A stretch of 60,013 nt of DNA. Origin: Companilactobacillus hulinensis (GTDB lineage Bacteria > Bacillota > Bacilli > Lactobacillales > Lactobacillaceae). The notes beneath the pieces are model-generated. The model ran no database searches. It had not been told where the DNA came from and worked only from the letters and a program-made list of their open reading frames with translations. The position numbers and the translations under genes were made by a program. The stretch spans positions 1 through 60,013 of the forward strand of contig NZ_RHOO01000015.1 of assembly GCF_003946555.1 (NCBI RefSeq), read 5' to 3'. Shown here piece after piece: positions 46,571 to 59,911 of the stretch (positions are counted from its first letter, which is position 1; every line of letters begins with the position of its first letter).

Positions 46571-46625
46571 TAAAAGGGTTATTAAGTTAATTAATAAAAG
46601 TTATAAAAAAAGAGGAGAGTCAAAA

Positions 46626-47255
46626 ATGTCTAAATTTCAAGTATTAAACCATCCATTGATCCAACACAAGTTAACAATTATCAGAAACAAACACACAGGT
46701 ACTAAGGTATTCCGTGAAGTTGCCAATGAAATTGGTGAATTGATGGTTTATGAAATCACTAGAGATTTGCCACTGAAAGAAATCGAAATTGAAACACCAA
46801 TGGGCAAATCAACACAAAAGGTTCTTGCAGGTAAGAAGTTAGCAGTTATTCCTATTCTCCGTGCTGGTTTGGGCATGGTTGATGGTGTATTGGAACTAAT
46901 TCCAGCTGCCAAGGTTGGTCACATTGGTATGTATCGTGACGAAAAAACTCTTAAGCCACATGAATACTTTGTGAAGTTACCTAGTGATATTGATGAACGT
47001 GAATTGTTCATCGTCGATCCAATGCTTGCCACTGGTGGTTCAGCTAATATGGCTATCGAAGCATTGAAGAAACGTGGAGCAAAACACATGCGTCTTGTTG
47101 TTCTTGTTGCTGCACCAGAAGGTGTAAAAGCTGTTCAAGAAGCACACCCAGATGTAGACATTTACGCTGCCTCATTAGATGAAAAGATCACTGATAGTGG
47201 TTATATTTTCCCAGGATTAGGTGATGCTGGTGATAGACTATTCGGTACTAAATAA
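46626..47255 (+). CDS. upp: uracil phosphoribosyltransferase
   Basis: A 209-residue salvage enzyme forming UMP from uracil and PRPP. The PRPP loop is [11 protein letters not shown] and the uracil-binding end is [16 protein letters not shown]. Full length; AGAGGAGAG precedes the ATG. No terminator separates it from atpB, so some transcripts may continue into the ATP synthase operon, a linkage common in Firmicutes. Confidence 0.97.
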   Translation: MSKFQVLNHPLIQHKLTIIRNKHTGTKVFREVANEIGELMVYEITRDLPLKEIEIETPMGKSTQKVLAGKKLAVIPILRAGLGMVDGVLELIPAAKVGHIGMYRDEKTLKPHEYFVKLPSDIDERELFIVDPMLATGGSANMAIEALKKRGAKHMRLVVLVAAPEGVKAVQEAHPDVDIYAASLDEKITDSGYIFPGLGDAGDRLFGTK

Positions 47256-47269
47256 AATAAAAACATTGT

Positions 47270-47297
47270 TTGAATATATTTTTAGAAGTGTTATTAT
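47270..47297 (+). promoter_or_regulatory. candidate promoter of the atp operon
   Basis: TTGAAT (47270-47275), a 16-bp spacer and TATTAT (47292-47297), 48 bases before the atpB start. Confidence 0.42.
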
Positions 47298-47344
47298 TTT
47301 GTGGTATCAATTGTTTTCAATAAGCGAAGAAAGGGGGGGTATTG

Positions 47345-48055
47345 TTGAATGATAAATATAAGTTTATCGAATTCCTAGGTTTGAGATTCAATGTTGCTAA
47401 TGACTTATCAGCATTGATCGCCGCAATTCTTGTCTTTATCTTTGTATTCGCATTGTCACGACACGTTACAATGAGGCCAGGTAAGGCACAGAATGTGCTC
47501 GAATGGATTATTGATTTTACAAACAATATTATAAAGTCACTAATGCCTGACGCAGCGGTTAAACAATTCGGATTATATGCGTTCGTATTGTTTACATTTG
47601 TATTTTTCGCAAACCAATTGGGATTGATATTCCAAGTGAAAGTAGGCGGATATACTTACATTAAATCTCCTACTACAAATCCAATGATCACAATGGCTCT
47701 TGCCTTAATATCATTGCTAATTTCACATTATTATTCAGTGAAGAAGTTTGGATTTGGTGGTTATGTAAGCAACTATGTAAAACCTGTAGGTTTCTTGTTA
47801 CCAATAAATATCCTTGAAGAGTTCACCAACTTCTTGACGTTATCATTACGTCTTTACGGTAATATTTTTGCCGGTGAAGTACTTCTTGCACTTATTGGGA
47901 CTGTTGCTAAGAGTTTTGGAGTCGTTTCGTTTGTGGTTGCTTTACCACTAGAAATGATTTGGCAAGGCTTTTCAGTCTTTATTGGAGCCATCCAAGCGTA
48001 TGTATTTACCACTTTATCAATGGTTTATATTTCACGTAAACTGGAAAAAGAATAA
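47345..48055 (+). CDS. atpB: F1F0 ATP synthase subunit a
   Basis: A 236-residue membrane subunit forming the proton half-channels. The essential Arg is in LSLRLYGNIFAGE; five to six hydrophobic helices are visible. TTG start at 47345, five bases after AAAGGGGGGG; another TTG three bases earlier is too close. First gene of a complete atpBEFHAGDC operon. Confidence 0.95.
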   Translation: MNDKYKFIEFLGLRFNVANDLSALIAAILVFIFVFALSRHVTMRPGKAQNVLEWIIDFTNNIIKSLMPDAAVKQFGLYAFVLFTFVFFANQLGLIFQVKVGGYTYIKSPTTNPMITMALALISLLISHYYSVKKFGFGGYVSNYVKPVGFLLPINILEEFTNFLTLSLRLYGNIFAGEVLLALIGTVAKSFGVVSFVVALPLEMIWQGFSVFIGAIQAYVFTTLSMVYISRKLEKE

Positions 48056-48292
<237 letters not shown>

Positions 48293-48308
48293 TACATACA
48301 ATCAAATC

Positions 48309-48336
48309 GGCGATAAATTAAACAAATCGCCTTTTT
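48309..48336 (+). terminator. weak hairpin with T-run between atpE and atpF
   Basis: GGCGAT (48309-48314) pairs with ATCGCC (48326-48331), followed by five T. With only 6 bp it is more likely an attenuator or mRNA processing element than a full stop. Confidence 0.5.
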
Positions 48337-48364
48337 ATGTTTTATAAGGAAGGAGTGGAGAATA

Positions 48365-48872
48365 TTGGCAAGTTTATTAGTGCTTGGAGCAGGTAAATTA
48401 GCTTTAGGTGACATGCTTTTTATTCTACTTTCATTCGTCCTTTTAACTGCAGCTGTTAAGAAGTTTGCATGGGGTCCTGTCACAAAGATGATGGATGCAA
48501 GATCAGAGAAGATATCCGGAGATTTGGATTACGCTGATCAAGAACGTGCACGTGCTGACAAGTTGGCAAAGGAACGTGAAGACGCACTTAAGAATTCACG
48601 TGCTGAAGCTATTGAGATCGTTAATAAGGCTAAAGATAATGGTGAAGATCAAAAGAAATCCATTATGGCCGACGCTCATAGTGAAGCCGAATCAGTAAGA
48701 CAAAAGGCTAAGTTAGATGCACAACGAGCTAAACAAGAAGCTATGAACGATGCACAAAATGACATCGCTAGCTTGTCTCTGGAAGTTGCTTCAAAAGTTA
48801 TTTCCAAAGAACTCAATGCAAATGACCAAAAGTCACTGATCGACTCTTATATTAAGGAGTTGACTGTAAACA

Positions 48873-48886
<14 letters not shown>
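48365..48886 (+). CDS. atpF: F1F0 ATP synthase subunit b
   Basis: A 173-residue stator subunit: one N-terminal transmembrane helix (about 13-32), then a long charged coiled coil rich in Ala, Lys, Glu and Asp (about 40-150) and a delta-binding end. TTG start with GGAGTGGAG upstream. Its stop lies 14 bases inside atpH. Confidence 0.95.
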
Positions 48887-50962
<2,076 letters not shown>

Positions 50963-50979
50963 TACAGGAGGTTTAAATT

Positions 50980-51900
50980 ATGGCTGAGTCACTTATGGAT
51001 ATTAAAAGAAGAATTTCTTCTACTAAGAAAACCGGTCAAATAACAAGAGCCATGCAAATGGTTTCTGGTGCTAAACTCTCTCGTATTGAAAAGAAATCTA
51101 TTGCTTATCAATTGTACGCAAAAAAAGTTGAAGATATTGTCAGACATTTGACAATGGGAAACGTGTTCAAAGATATTACCATTTCATCTGAAAATGATGC
51201 AGATCCATGGAGTTTGAACAATCTTCTACAAGTGCGTGAGGTCAAAAAGACTGCATATGTTGTTATTACCAGTGATCGTGGTTTAGTTGGTGGATATAAT
51301 AGTAATATTTTAAAGGAAATGATGGGTATTTTTAGTGAAAAATACCATAATGACCAAAGTAAGTTTACTGTTATTTCATTAGGTGCCACAGGAACTGAAT
51401 TCTTCAAGACACGTGGAATTGATATTTCATATGAAATCCGTGGATTACCTGATATTCCAACTGTTAAAGATGTAACTCCAATTATGAAGACCATTTTGCA
51501 GTTATATCAAGCTGGAACATTTGACGAAATTTATATTTGTCATAATCATCACGTTAATTCATTGGTATCTAAGTTTACAACTGATAAACTACTCCCACTT
51601 GCGGAGACTACAGATACCACTCTAGAAGAAGAACATGTTGCAAGTGAATACATTACAGATCCAAGTCCTGAAGCGGTCTTGTCTGCAATCGTACCTCAAT
51701 ACATTGAGTCTTTAATTTTCGGAGCAATGATGGATGCGAAGACAGCGGAACACGCTGCATCTGTAACAGCCATGAAGAGTGCTACTGATAATGCGGACGA
51801 CTTGATTTCAAGTTTGTCATTGCATTATAACCGTGCTCGTCAAGCTCAAATTACTACAGAGATCACTGAAATTGTCGGCGGTGCTGCTGCACTAGAATAG
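50980..51900 (+). CDS. atpG: F1F0 ATP synthase subunit gamma
   Basis: A 306-residue central shaft. N-terminal coiled coil (MDIKRRISSTKKTGQITRAM), ITSDRGLVGGYNSN in the middle and the C-terminal NRARQAQITTEITEIVGGA helix. CAGGAGG precedes the ATG, 17 bases after atpA. Confidence 0.97.
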   Translation: MAESLMDIKRRISSTKKTGQITRAMQMVSGAKLSRIEKKSIAYQLYAKKVEDIVRHLTMGNVFKDITISSENDADPWSLNNLLQVREVKKTAYVVITSDRGLVGGYNSNILKEMMGIFSEKYHNDQSKFTVISLGATGTEFFKTRGIDISYEIRGLPDIPTVKDVTPIMKTILQLYQAGTFDEIYICHNHHVNSLVSKFTTDKLLPLAETTDTTLEEEHVASEYITDPSPEAVLSAIVPQYIESLIFGAMMDAKTAEHAASVTAMKSATDNADDLISSLSLHYNRARQAQITTEITEIVGGAAALE

Positions 51901-51920
51901 TTTAGAAAGGAGCCAAATAA

Positions 51921-53378
<1,458 letters not shown>

Positions 53379-53393
53379 TAAGGAGGGAATAAT

Positions 53394-53831
53394 ATGGCTG
53401 ATCAAAATAATGTTGTGACGGTCAATATTGTTACTCCTGATGGTGTTGTATATGACCATCACGCCAATCTTTTGGTTGCGAGTGCAATTGATGGTGATTT
53501 AGGTATCATGGCTAACCATGAACCAATTATTGCGCCACTTAGAATTGCTGAGGTGCGTGTAAAGCGTACTGATAATCCGCATCACGAAGATGCTATCGCT
53601 GTAAACGGCGGATTCTTGGAGTTCAGCAATAATCTAGTTTCTATCGTAGCTAATAGTGCTGAAAGAGCTAGAGATATTGATTTAAGACGTGCCGAATATG
53701 CTAAACAGAAAGCCGAAACTACAATTAAGACGGCTGAAGAGAAGCATAATGTCGATGACTTAGCACGTGCTCAAGTTTCTTTGCGTAAAGCTGTGAATAG
53801 AATCAATGTAAGCTCTCATCTTAATAAGTAG
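53394..53831 (+). CDS. atpC: F1F0 ATP synthase subunit epsilon
   Basis: A 145-residue subunit: N-terminal beta-sandwich (VTVNIVTPDGVVYDHHANLL; GDLGIMANHEPIIAPL) and a C-terminal two-helix inhibitory arm rich in Arg, Ala and Glu. Ends the atp operon; a strong terminator follows. Confidence 0.96.
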   Translation: MADQNNVVTVNIVTPDGVVYDHHANLLVASAIDGDLGIMANHEPIIAPLRIAEVRVKRTDNPHHEDAIAVNGGFLEFSNNLVSIVANSAERARDIDLRRAEYAKQKAETTIKTAEEKHNVDDLARAQVSLRKAVNRINVSSHLNK

Positions 53832-53854
53832 AGAGACTTAAAATGTAAATAAAT

Positions 53855-53897
53855 AAGGACTAACACAAATCCATGTGGAAAGTGTCAGTCCTTTTTT
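53855..53897 (+). terminator. intrinsic terminator of the atp operon
   Basis: A 12-bp stem with one mismatched or wobble pair (53855-53866 with 53882-53893) and a T-run. Confidence 0.85.
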
Positions 53898-53936
53898 GTT
53901 GCTCAAATGAAGTTTTAAATTTGTCAAATAATCTGC

Positions 53937-53966
53937 TAATATTTTAAAGTAACCTTTAAAATATTA
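53937..53966. promoter_or_regulatory. perfect 13-bp A/T inverted repeat upstream of the DUF1146 gene
   Basis: TAATATTTTAAAG and its exact complement separated by TAAC, about 60 bases before the DUF1146 gene. No T-run follows, so an operator is more likely than a terminator. Confidence 0.5.
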
Positions 53967-54025
53967 TGAAAAAAAATCATAGCAACACCAACCGTGTTAC
54001 TCTATAAAAAAGCGAGGTTTAAAAA

Positions 54026-54256
54026 ATGACAAGCTTAGGAATAAATGCGATAATCACACTGGTTAGTCATGTGGTATTCATTTGGCTCAGTTTCAATATA
54101 TTACAAGTTGTAGATTGGAGAAAAATTTATAACAAATCCAATCCTAGAATGTTACAATTACTTGTAGCGTTTGTTTCAATCGCTCTGGGTTATACGGTGA
54201 GTTCATTCTTTTTGAACATCATCAGTGTTTCACAAAACCTAACCTTACTTTTTTAA
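54026..54256 (+). CDS. DUF1146 family membrane protein (YwzB-like)
   Basis: A 76-residue protein with two transmembrane helices (about 8-28 and 45-66) joined by a basic loop ([14 protein letters not shown]). Its place between atpC and murA is conserved in Firmicutes. Function unknown. Confidence 0.9.
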   Translation: MTSLGINAIITLVSHVVFIWLSFNILQVVDWRKIYNKSNPRMLQLLVAFVSIALGYTVSSFFLNIISVSQNLTLLF

Positions 54257-54284
54257 TGAATCCAACGTTTCGGAGGAGAATATT

Positions 54285-55607
54285 GTGCAACAAATTATCG
54301 TAAATGGACCTAGTCAATTAAAGGGATCAGTTAGAATTGAGGGGGCTAAAAATGCTGCGCTACCTATTTTGGCGTCAACATTGTTAGCATCCGAAGGAAA
54401 AACATCCTTATCAAATATCCCTCCACTTTCTGATGTTACAACGATGGCTAAAGTCTTAAGAGCCTTAAACGCTGATGTAACTTTTGATGAAAATGATGAA
54501 ATTTTAACTGTTGATACTTCTAATGGTATTTCTACAACGGCTCCTGAAGAACTTGTTGATAAAATGCGTGCTTCTATTGTCGTTTTAGGACCGCTATTAG
54601 CTCGTAGTAAAGAGGCTCACGTTGCTATGCCTGGTGGCTGTGCAATTGGTTCTAGACCAATTGATTTACATATCAAGGGATTGGAAGCCATGGGGGCTGT
54701 ATTTAGCCAAAATGGTGGATTTATCGATGCCAAGACAGATGGTTTGCATGGAGCAAATATTTACTTGGACTTTCCAAGTGTAGGTGCAACACAAAACATC
54801 ATGATGGCAGCATCACTTGCTGATGGAACAACCGTTATTGATAACGTTGCTCGTGAACCAGAAATCGTTGATTTAGCTAATGTTTTGAACAAAATGGGTG
54901 CTGATATTACTGGTGCTGGTACAAACACTATCCGTATTACTGGTGTTGAATCAATGCATGGTTGTGAACACTCAATTATGCAAGATCGTATCGAAGCAGG
55001 AACTTTCATGGTTGCCGCTGCCGTTACAAATGGTGATATCTTCATCGAAGACGCCGTTGCAGCTCATAACAAACCTTTGATTTCAAAGCTAATAGAAATG
55101 GGCGTTACGGTTGAGGAGAACGATGAAGGAATTCGTGTCATTGGTTCTAATCAACTGAAACCAGTTGATGTTAAAACTTTGCCACATCCAGGATTCCCTA
55201 CAGATATGCAAGCTCAAATGACCTTGGCACAATTATTAAGTGTTGGAACCACCGTTATGACAGAGACTGTATTTGAGAATCGTTTTATGCATTTTCCTGA
55301 ATTTGGAAAAATGAAGGCTGACTATAAAATTGAAGGTAATTCTGTCATTATGTTTGGACCAGCTCAATTGTCTGGTGCCAAAGTAGCTGCTACTGATTTA
55401 CGTGCTGCAGCTGCATTAGTTCTAGCAGGATTAGTTGCTGAAGGTGAGACTAGAGTTTCCAACCTTCAATATTTGGACCGCGGATATTACCGTTTTACTG
55501 AGAAATTAAGAGATCTGGGTGCTAACGTTAGACGTGTTTCTATCGATGAAAATGGTAGAGAAAGTTTAGTGTTCAATACAGTATCTAGTGTTACAAAATT
55601 AGCTTAG
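54285..55607 (+). CDS. murA: UDP-N-acetylglucosamine 1-carboxyvinyltransferase
   Basis: A 440-residue enzyme for the first committed step of peptidoglycan synthesis. The catalytic, fosfomycin-reactive Cys lies in [15 protein letters not shown]; the KNAALPI loop at the start binds phosphate. GTG start with GGAGGAG upstream. Low-GC Gram-positives usually carry two paralogues; the atp/mreB context points to MurA1. Confidence 0.96.
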   Translation: MQQIIVNGPSQLKGSVRIEGAKNAALPILASTLLASEGKTSLSNIPPLSDVTTMAKVLRALNADVTFDENDEILTVDTSNGISTTAPEELVDKMRASIVVLGPLLARSKEAHVAMPGGCAIGSRPIDLHIKGLEAMGAVFSQNGGFIDAKTDGLHGANIYLDFPSVGATQNIMMAASLADGTTVIDNVAREPEIVDLANVLNKMGADITGAGTNTIRITGVESMHGCEHSIMQDRIEAGTFMVAAAVTNGDIFIEDAVAAHNKPLISKLIEMGVTVEENDEGIRVIGSNQLKPVDVKTLPHPGFPTDMQAQMTLAQLLSVGTTVMTETVFENRFMHFPEFGKMKADYKIEGNSVIMFGPAQLSGAKVAATDLRAAAALVLAGLVAEGETRVSNLQYLDRGYYRFTEKLRDLGANVRRVSIDENGRESLVFNTVSSVTKLA

Positions 55608-55616
55608 AATTATCTT

Positions 55617-55645
55617 AAGAAAGTGGAATACCACTTTCTTTTTTT
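55617..55645 (+). terminator. intrinsic terminator after murA
   Basis: A 10-bp perfect stem (55617-55626 with 55631-55640), AATA loop, T-run. Confidence 0.87.
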
Positions 55646-55715
55646 ATTGAAAATTTAATATGATACGCTCGATTATGATATACTTTTTGTGTTTAGATTT
55701 TGGAGGATATAGCGC

Positions 55716-56705
55716 ATGTCAAAATATCTAGGAATTGATTTGGGTACAGCAAATGTACTTATAGATGTAAAAGGGGAAGGTATCGTCTTGAATGAGCCTT
55801 CTGTGGTCGCAATAAATACCAAGAACGACAATGTAGTCGCTGTTGGTAAAGACGCTTATATGATGGTTGGTAGGACACCAGCAAATATTAAAGCGGTTCG
55901 TCCATTGAAAGATGGTGTTATTGCTGACTTCAATATAACAGAAAAAATGCTTCAATATTTCATTGATAAATTAAATGTAGGAGGACGTTTTTCTAAGCCA
56001 ACCATTATGATTTGTGCTCCGACAAACGTTACTCCAGTTGAGCAAAAGGCTATTATTGAAGCTGCCGAACAAGCTGGCGGTGGCAAGGTTTATTTACAAC
56101 TTGAACCCAAGGTCGCAGCAGTAGGTGCAGGTTTGGATATTTTCAAGCCACAAGGTAACATGGTTATTGATATCGGTGGTGGTACTAGTGATATTGCCGT
56201 TCTATCAATGGGAGACGTCGTTACAAGCCGTTCATTGAGATTTGCGGGTGATAAGATGACTAGTGCTATTCAAGCCTATGTTAAGCAAAATCATGGCCTT
56301 ATCATTGGTGAAAGAACTTCGGAACAAATCAAGATCGAAATTGGTTGTGCAATGGACGCAGATGAAAGCGTCACATTCTCAGCTAGTGGTATTGATATTG
56401 TTAGTGGATTACCAAAAGAAATCACTATCAACGAAAAAGAAGTTGAAGATGCATTAAAAGATGGTGTCACACAGATTATCGAAGCTGCTAAGGGTGTATT
56501 GGAACAAACCCCACCTGAATTATCAGCTGATATTATCGATCGTGGTATCATGCTTACTGGTGGTGGTTCGTTGCTGAAGAATCTTGATAAGCTATTGGCA
56601 GATGAGTTACAAGTACCTGTATTGTTGACAGAAAGCCCATTAGATTCAGTTGCATTAGGAACTGGAATTCTATTGGATAACATTGAAAAACATAAGAAAT
56701 ATTAA
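55716..56705 (+). CDS. mreB: MreB/Mbl family cell-shape actin homologue
   Basis: A 329-residue actin-fold ATPase that organises lateral wall synthesis. Nucleotide-binding blocks are LGIDLGTANVLID (phosphate 1), VIDIGGGTSDIAVLSMG (phosphate 2) and IMLTGGGSLLKNL (adenosine). GGAGG before the ATG. It leads a cluster with epuA, yidD and rodA, so it is more likely Mbl/MreB2 than the mreBCD copy. Confidence 0.95.
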   Translation: MSKYLGIDLGTANVLIDVKGEGIVLNEPSVVAINTKNDNVVAVGKDAYMMVGRTPANIKAVRPLKDGVIADFNITEKMLQYFIDKLNVGGRFSKPTIMICAPTNVTPVEQKAIIEAAEQAGGGKVYLQLEPKVAAVGAGLDIFKPQGNMVIDIGGGTSDIAVLSMGDVVTSRSLRFAGDKMTSAIQAYVKQNHGLIIGERTSEQIKIEIGCAMDADESVTFSASGIDIVSGLPKEITINEKEVEDALKDGVTQIIEAAKGVLEQTPPELSADIIDRGIMLTGGGSLLKNLDKLLADELQVPVLLTESPLDSVALGTGILLDNIEKHKKY

Positions 56706-56710
56706 GGTGA

Positions 56711-56896
56711 ATGATGAAACGAGACTTTGGTAAAGAATATCGTCATGATATTTTCAGAAAAATTGGTTGGGTTTTATTAATTATGCTTATTTTTCTAGTT
56801 TTAGGCATGCTCATTGGATCAGCTTTAGGTGGATCAAATCCCTTAGCTGTTCTATGGCCTGGGACTTGGATGCATATGTTTGATTTCTTGAGATAA
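56711..56896 (+). CDS. EpuA-domain membrane protein (often called RNA polymerase subunit beta)
   Basis: A 61-residue protein with a basic start and one transmembrane helix (about 17-39), then [22 protein letters not shown]. This is the EpuA domain; databases often mislabel it as DNA-directed RNA polymerase subunit beta because of a fusion in some species. Either of two consecutive ATGs may be used; AAGGTGA favours the second. Confidence 0.85.
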   Translation: MMKRDFGKEYRHDIFRKIGWVLLIMLIFLVLGMLIGSALGGSNPLAVLWPGTWMHMFDFLR

Positions 56897-56898
56897 TT

Positions 56899-57195
56899 AT
56901 GATAAAAAAATTAATAATTGGCTTAGTCCATATCTATCAAAAATTTATATCACCAGTTTTACCTCCAAGTTGTCGGTACTATCCAACTTGTTCTACATAT
57001 TTTATTGATGCAGTAAAAAAACATGGTGCAATTTTGGGCTCAATTATGGGGATTGCTCGTATATTACGTTGCAACCCTTTCGTTCGTGGTGGTGTTGATC
57101 CAGTTCCGGACAATTTCACTATCTTTCGAAATCCGCATCCAGAGAACTATGAGGATGAAATTATTGCTCAGAAATTTCACAACAGAAAAGAATAG
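56899..57195 (+). CDS. yidD: membrane protein insertion efficiency factor YidD
   Basis: A 98-residue YidD protein. The Cys/Pro pattern [22 protein letters not shown] and the [14 protein letters not shown] block are diagnostic. Short N-terminal amphipathic or hydrophobic helix. Starts two bases after the previous stop. Confidence 0.95.
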   Translation: MIKKLIIGLVHIYQKFISPVLPPSCRYYPTCSTYFIDAVKKHGAILGSIMGIARILRCNPFVRGGVDPVPDNFTIFRNPHPENYEDEIIAQKFHNRKE

Positions 57196-57204
57196 GAAGA
57201 TTTA

Positions 57205-57426
57205 ATGTCTAAGAAGAAGAAAGCAGTTGAAATTAACCTAAAAGATATTAGCAGCGATCCTGAGAGATATGAATTATGGGATGGCAAGAAGTATGTTGGT
57301 ACAATTACAAAAGAAGGGGAACGTTATCTTTCATTTATTGAAAGTACTGATACTCCATTTAAGTCGGTGAAATTAGACGACGCTATAAATGAATTGCTTA
57401 TGCAATACAATCTACATAATCATTAA
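57205..57426 (+). CDS. DUF2969 family protein
   Basis: A 73-residue Lys-rich acidic-ended soluble protein typical of Lactobacillaceae, found between yidD and rodA. No known function. GGAAG precedes the ATG. Confidence 0.85.
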   Translation: MSKKKKAVEINLKDISSDPERYELWDGKKYVGTITKEGERYLSFIESTDTPFKSVKLDDAINELLMQYNLHNH

Positions 57427-57437
57427 TAGGTGTAAAA

Positions 57438-58640
57438 ATGCAAATTAGAAATAATAAGAAAGCAAATGATACGGATTCACGAATCGATTACGGAATAATC
57501 TTTTCCGTAATGATGTTGGCCATAATTGGCTTAATGTCTATTTACGTTGCGACTATCCAAGATTCACAGAGTCCTACTAGAAATGTTATTTCTCAAGTGG
57601 CTTGGTTTGCTCTTGGAGCGATTATTGTCGTGGTAATAATGCAGTTTGATGCGGAGCAACTTTGGCAAGTGGCTAATTACGCTTATTATGGTGGATTAGC
57701 GCTGTTGGCACTAGTCCTGATTTTCTATAGCAAGTCTTATGCAGCTACTACTGGTGCTAAGAGTTGGTTTGCCATTGGTTCTTTCACGTTTCAGCCATCT
57801 GAAGTTATGAAGCCTGCCTTCATATTAATGATGGGTAAGGTTATAACTAATCATAATAGTGAATATCAAGTTCACACACTAAAAACTGACTTTTTGCTAT
57901 TAGGTAAAATGATATTATGGACTGCTCCAGTTATGGTTTTGTTGAAATTACAAAATGACTTGGGTACATTATTGGTTTTCGTCGCAATTCTTGGTGGAAT
58001 GGTTTTGGTTTCAGGAATTGATTGGAGAATCATTTTGACCGCATTCTTGCTAGTTGCAATAGTCGGTGGTGCCGCTTTAACGTTTGCGACAACTGATTGG
58101 GGACGTCAGATTCTGACGCATGCAGGTTTCAGGTCATACCAATTTGCACGTATTGATAGTTGGTTGAATCCATCTCAGGATACATCTGAAAATGGTTACC
58201 AGATTTGGCAAACCATGAAGGCTATTGGTTCGGGTCAGCTATTTGGTAAGGGATTCAACGTTTCTAATGTATATGTCCCTGTTAGAGAATCAGATATGAT
58301 TTTCTCAGTTATCGGTGAGAATTTTGGATTTATTGGTTCTTGTGTTGTTATATTCTTGTATTTCTTACTAATTTATCAAATGATTCAAGTTACATTTGAT
58401 ACAAAGAATGAATTTTATGCATATGTATCAACTGGTGTAATTATGATGATCTTGTTCCACGTTTTTGAGAATATTGGTATGAGTGTTGGTCTTTTACCGT
58501 TGACTGGTATTCCTTTACCGTTTATTTCTCAAGGTGGTTCATCATTATTGGGTAATATGATTGGAATCGGTTTGATTATGTCAATGAGATATCATCACAA
58601 GAGTTATATGTTTGAAAATGGTACTTTTAAGCAAAGATAG
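57438..58640 (+). CDS. rodA: SEDS peptidoglycan polymerase RodA
   Basis: A 400-residue protein with about ten transmembrane helices. SEDS marks are QPSEVMKPAFILMMG, LLKLQNDLGTLLVF with the catalytic Asp, and PLPFISQGGSSLLGNMIGIGL. Together with a class B PBP it polymerises lateral wall glycan. Grouping with mreB supports RodA rather than FtsW. Confidence 0.95.
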   Translation: MQIRNNKKANDTDSRIDYGIIFSVMMLAIIGLMSIYVATIQDSQSPTRNVISQVAWFALGAIIVVVIMQFDAEQLWQVANYAYYGGLALLALVLIFYSKSYAATTGAKSWFAIGSFTFQPSEVMKPAFILMMGKVITNHNSEYQVHTLKTDFLLLGKMILWTAPVMVLLKLQNDLGTLLVFVAILGGMVLVSGIDWRIILTAFLLVAIVGGAALTFATTDWGRQILTHAGFRSYQFARIDSWLNPSQDTSENGYQIWQTMKAIGSGQLFGKGFNVSNVYVPVRESDMIFSVIGENFGFIGSCVVIFLYFLLIYQMIQVTFDTKNEFYAYVSTGVIMMILFHVFENIGMSVGLLPLTGIPLPFISQGGSSLLGNMIGIGLIMSMRYHHKSYMFENGTFKQR

Positions 58641-58652
58641 GAGTTATTGATA

Positions 58653-58946
58653 ATGGCAAGCGAAAAATATTTATGGGTTGAAAAAGGTGACAATACAACA
58701 CGTATAGGTTTGACCTCAGCTGGTCAAGAAGCTCTTGGAAAGGTTAAGTTTATTGATCTTCCAGTGGTTGGACGTGAAATAAAAGTGGGTGATTCTACCG
58801 GTGAAGTTGAAGCACAAAAGGCTGTAATTGAGTTTGAATCGCCAGTTTCAGGTACAATAGTGAAGGTTAATGATAAATTAACTGATAATCCGGAATTATT
58901 AAATGGTTCTGAGAAAGATGCATGGCTTTTTGAAGTCAATAATTAA
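58653..58946 (+). CDS. gcvH: glycine cleavage H-like lipoyl protein
   Basis: A 97-residue lipoyl-domain protein. The lipoyl lysine is in EVEAQKAVIEFESPVSG, and the fold matches GcvH but is shorter than the usual 125 residues. No other glycine-cleavage gene is nearby, and Lactobacillaceae generally lack that system; GcvH-like proteins can serve in lipoate relay. ATG at 58653 chosen over 58647, since GGAGTT lies before both. Confidence 0.88.
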   Translation: MASEKYLWVEKGDNTTRIGLTSAGQEALGKVKFIDLPVVGREIKVGDSTGEVEAQKAVIEFESPVSGTIVKVNDKLTDNPELLNGSEKDAWLFEVNN

Positions 58947-58970
58947 ATATGTAAAACTTATTGTTTTATT

Positions 58971-58997
58971 GTTGCTTATTTCTTGCAACTTTTTTTA
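58971..58997 (+). terminator. short intrinsic terminator after gcvH-like gene
   Basis: GTTGC (58971-58975) pairs with GCAAC (58985-58989), followed by seven T; short stem, so moderate support. Confidence 0.6.
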
Positions 58998-59047
58998 AGA
59001 ACTGTTTAAATTATCCTGAAATTAATAAATGAATGGGGATAATTCAA

Positions 59048-59911
59048 ATGAAAATTTTAGGTGAAAAAATTCGCCATTACAGAAAGCTTAGAGGTATTTC
59101 TCAATCTGAGCTGGCCGACGGCATATGTACGCAGGCTACTGTAAGTCTGATTGAAAAAAAGGACAAAATTCCTAGCATGGAGATCTTGGTTCACATTTGT
59201 GAAAGACTGGGTATCACAATGAACCTTGTGATTGTTAACGATGATAGTCAAATTTATTCAATTATTTCTGATATAAAGAATTCATTTTATCAGGATGATT
59301 ATCAAGGTATCAGTGATAAGCTCAATAAATTGAATAATATCAATGTTAATAACAAGCAGGAAATTAAGTTAATTCATTTCTTCAATGGGTTAGTCGAATA
59401 TGAAATTAACGAAAATTTTGACAAGGCAATTTTTGATTTCAATCGTGCAATGAATGTTAATATTGCTAATATCGACATGTATGACATTTTAATTGATGTG
59501 TACACTGCCAAGGCATATGTTAATAAGAAGTCTCTAGATGAAGCTAAGGTCTATTACAATCAGGCTAAAGAGTTGATTCAAGCTAGCGTTGAAAAGATCA
59601 ATGAAGATAATTATCATGATAGTATTTTGATTTATGCTAACATGTCCAATTTGTCGCTTGATTTGGACGATAATCAAAAGGCTATTGATTATGCTAATGA
59701 AGGAATCTATCTTGCTAAGAAGGAACAATCATTGTTCAAACTTGATTCAATGTACTGTTCAATGGCTGAAGCGGGTACCCGTGAAGGTCAAAAGTCCGAT
59801 GAAGACTATATTAAGGCATATGTGATTTCAAGCATAAATGATAATAAGAATATTTTTGATAAATTAAAATCAAAAATCGAAGAAATGAATCTTAGTATTT
59901 TTAATAAGTAA
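59048..59911 (+). CDS. Rgg-type transcriptional regulator (HTH plus TPR-like domain)
   Basis: A 287-residue regulator of the Rgg/RRNPP type. N-terminal XRE domain (GEKIRHYRKLRGISQSELAD; QATVSLIEKKDKIPSMEIL), then a helical repeat domain from about residue 70 to the end (repeats around 'AIFDFNRAMNVN', 'AKVYYNQAKELI' and 'AIDYANEGIYLA'). Such domains sense short peptides; no pheromone gene is seen in the 100 bases after the stop. ATG at 59048 after GGGGATAA; the ATG at 59033 overlaps that site. Confidence 0.87.
   Translation: MKILGEKIRHYRKLRGISQSELADGICTQATVSLIEKKDKIPSMEILVHICERLGITMNLVIVNDDSQIYSIISDIKNSFYQDDYQGISDKLNKLNNINVNNKQEIKLIHFFNGLVEYEINENFDKAIFDFNRAMNVNIANIDMYDILIDVYTAKAYVNKKSLDEAKVYYNQAKELIQASVEKINEDNYHDSILIYANMSNLSLDLDDNQKAIDYANEGIYLAKKEQSLFKLDSMYCSMAEAGTREGQKSDEDYIKAYVISSINDNKNIFDKLKSKIEEMNLSIFNK

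Noticed and set aside
56711-56896. RNA polymerase beta subunit fragment
   Set aside because: It is a complete small EpuA-domain membrane protein; the polymerase name is a known database artefact.
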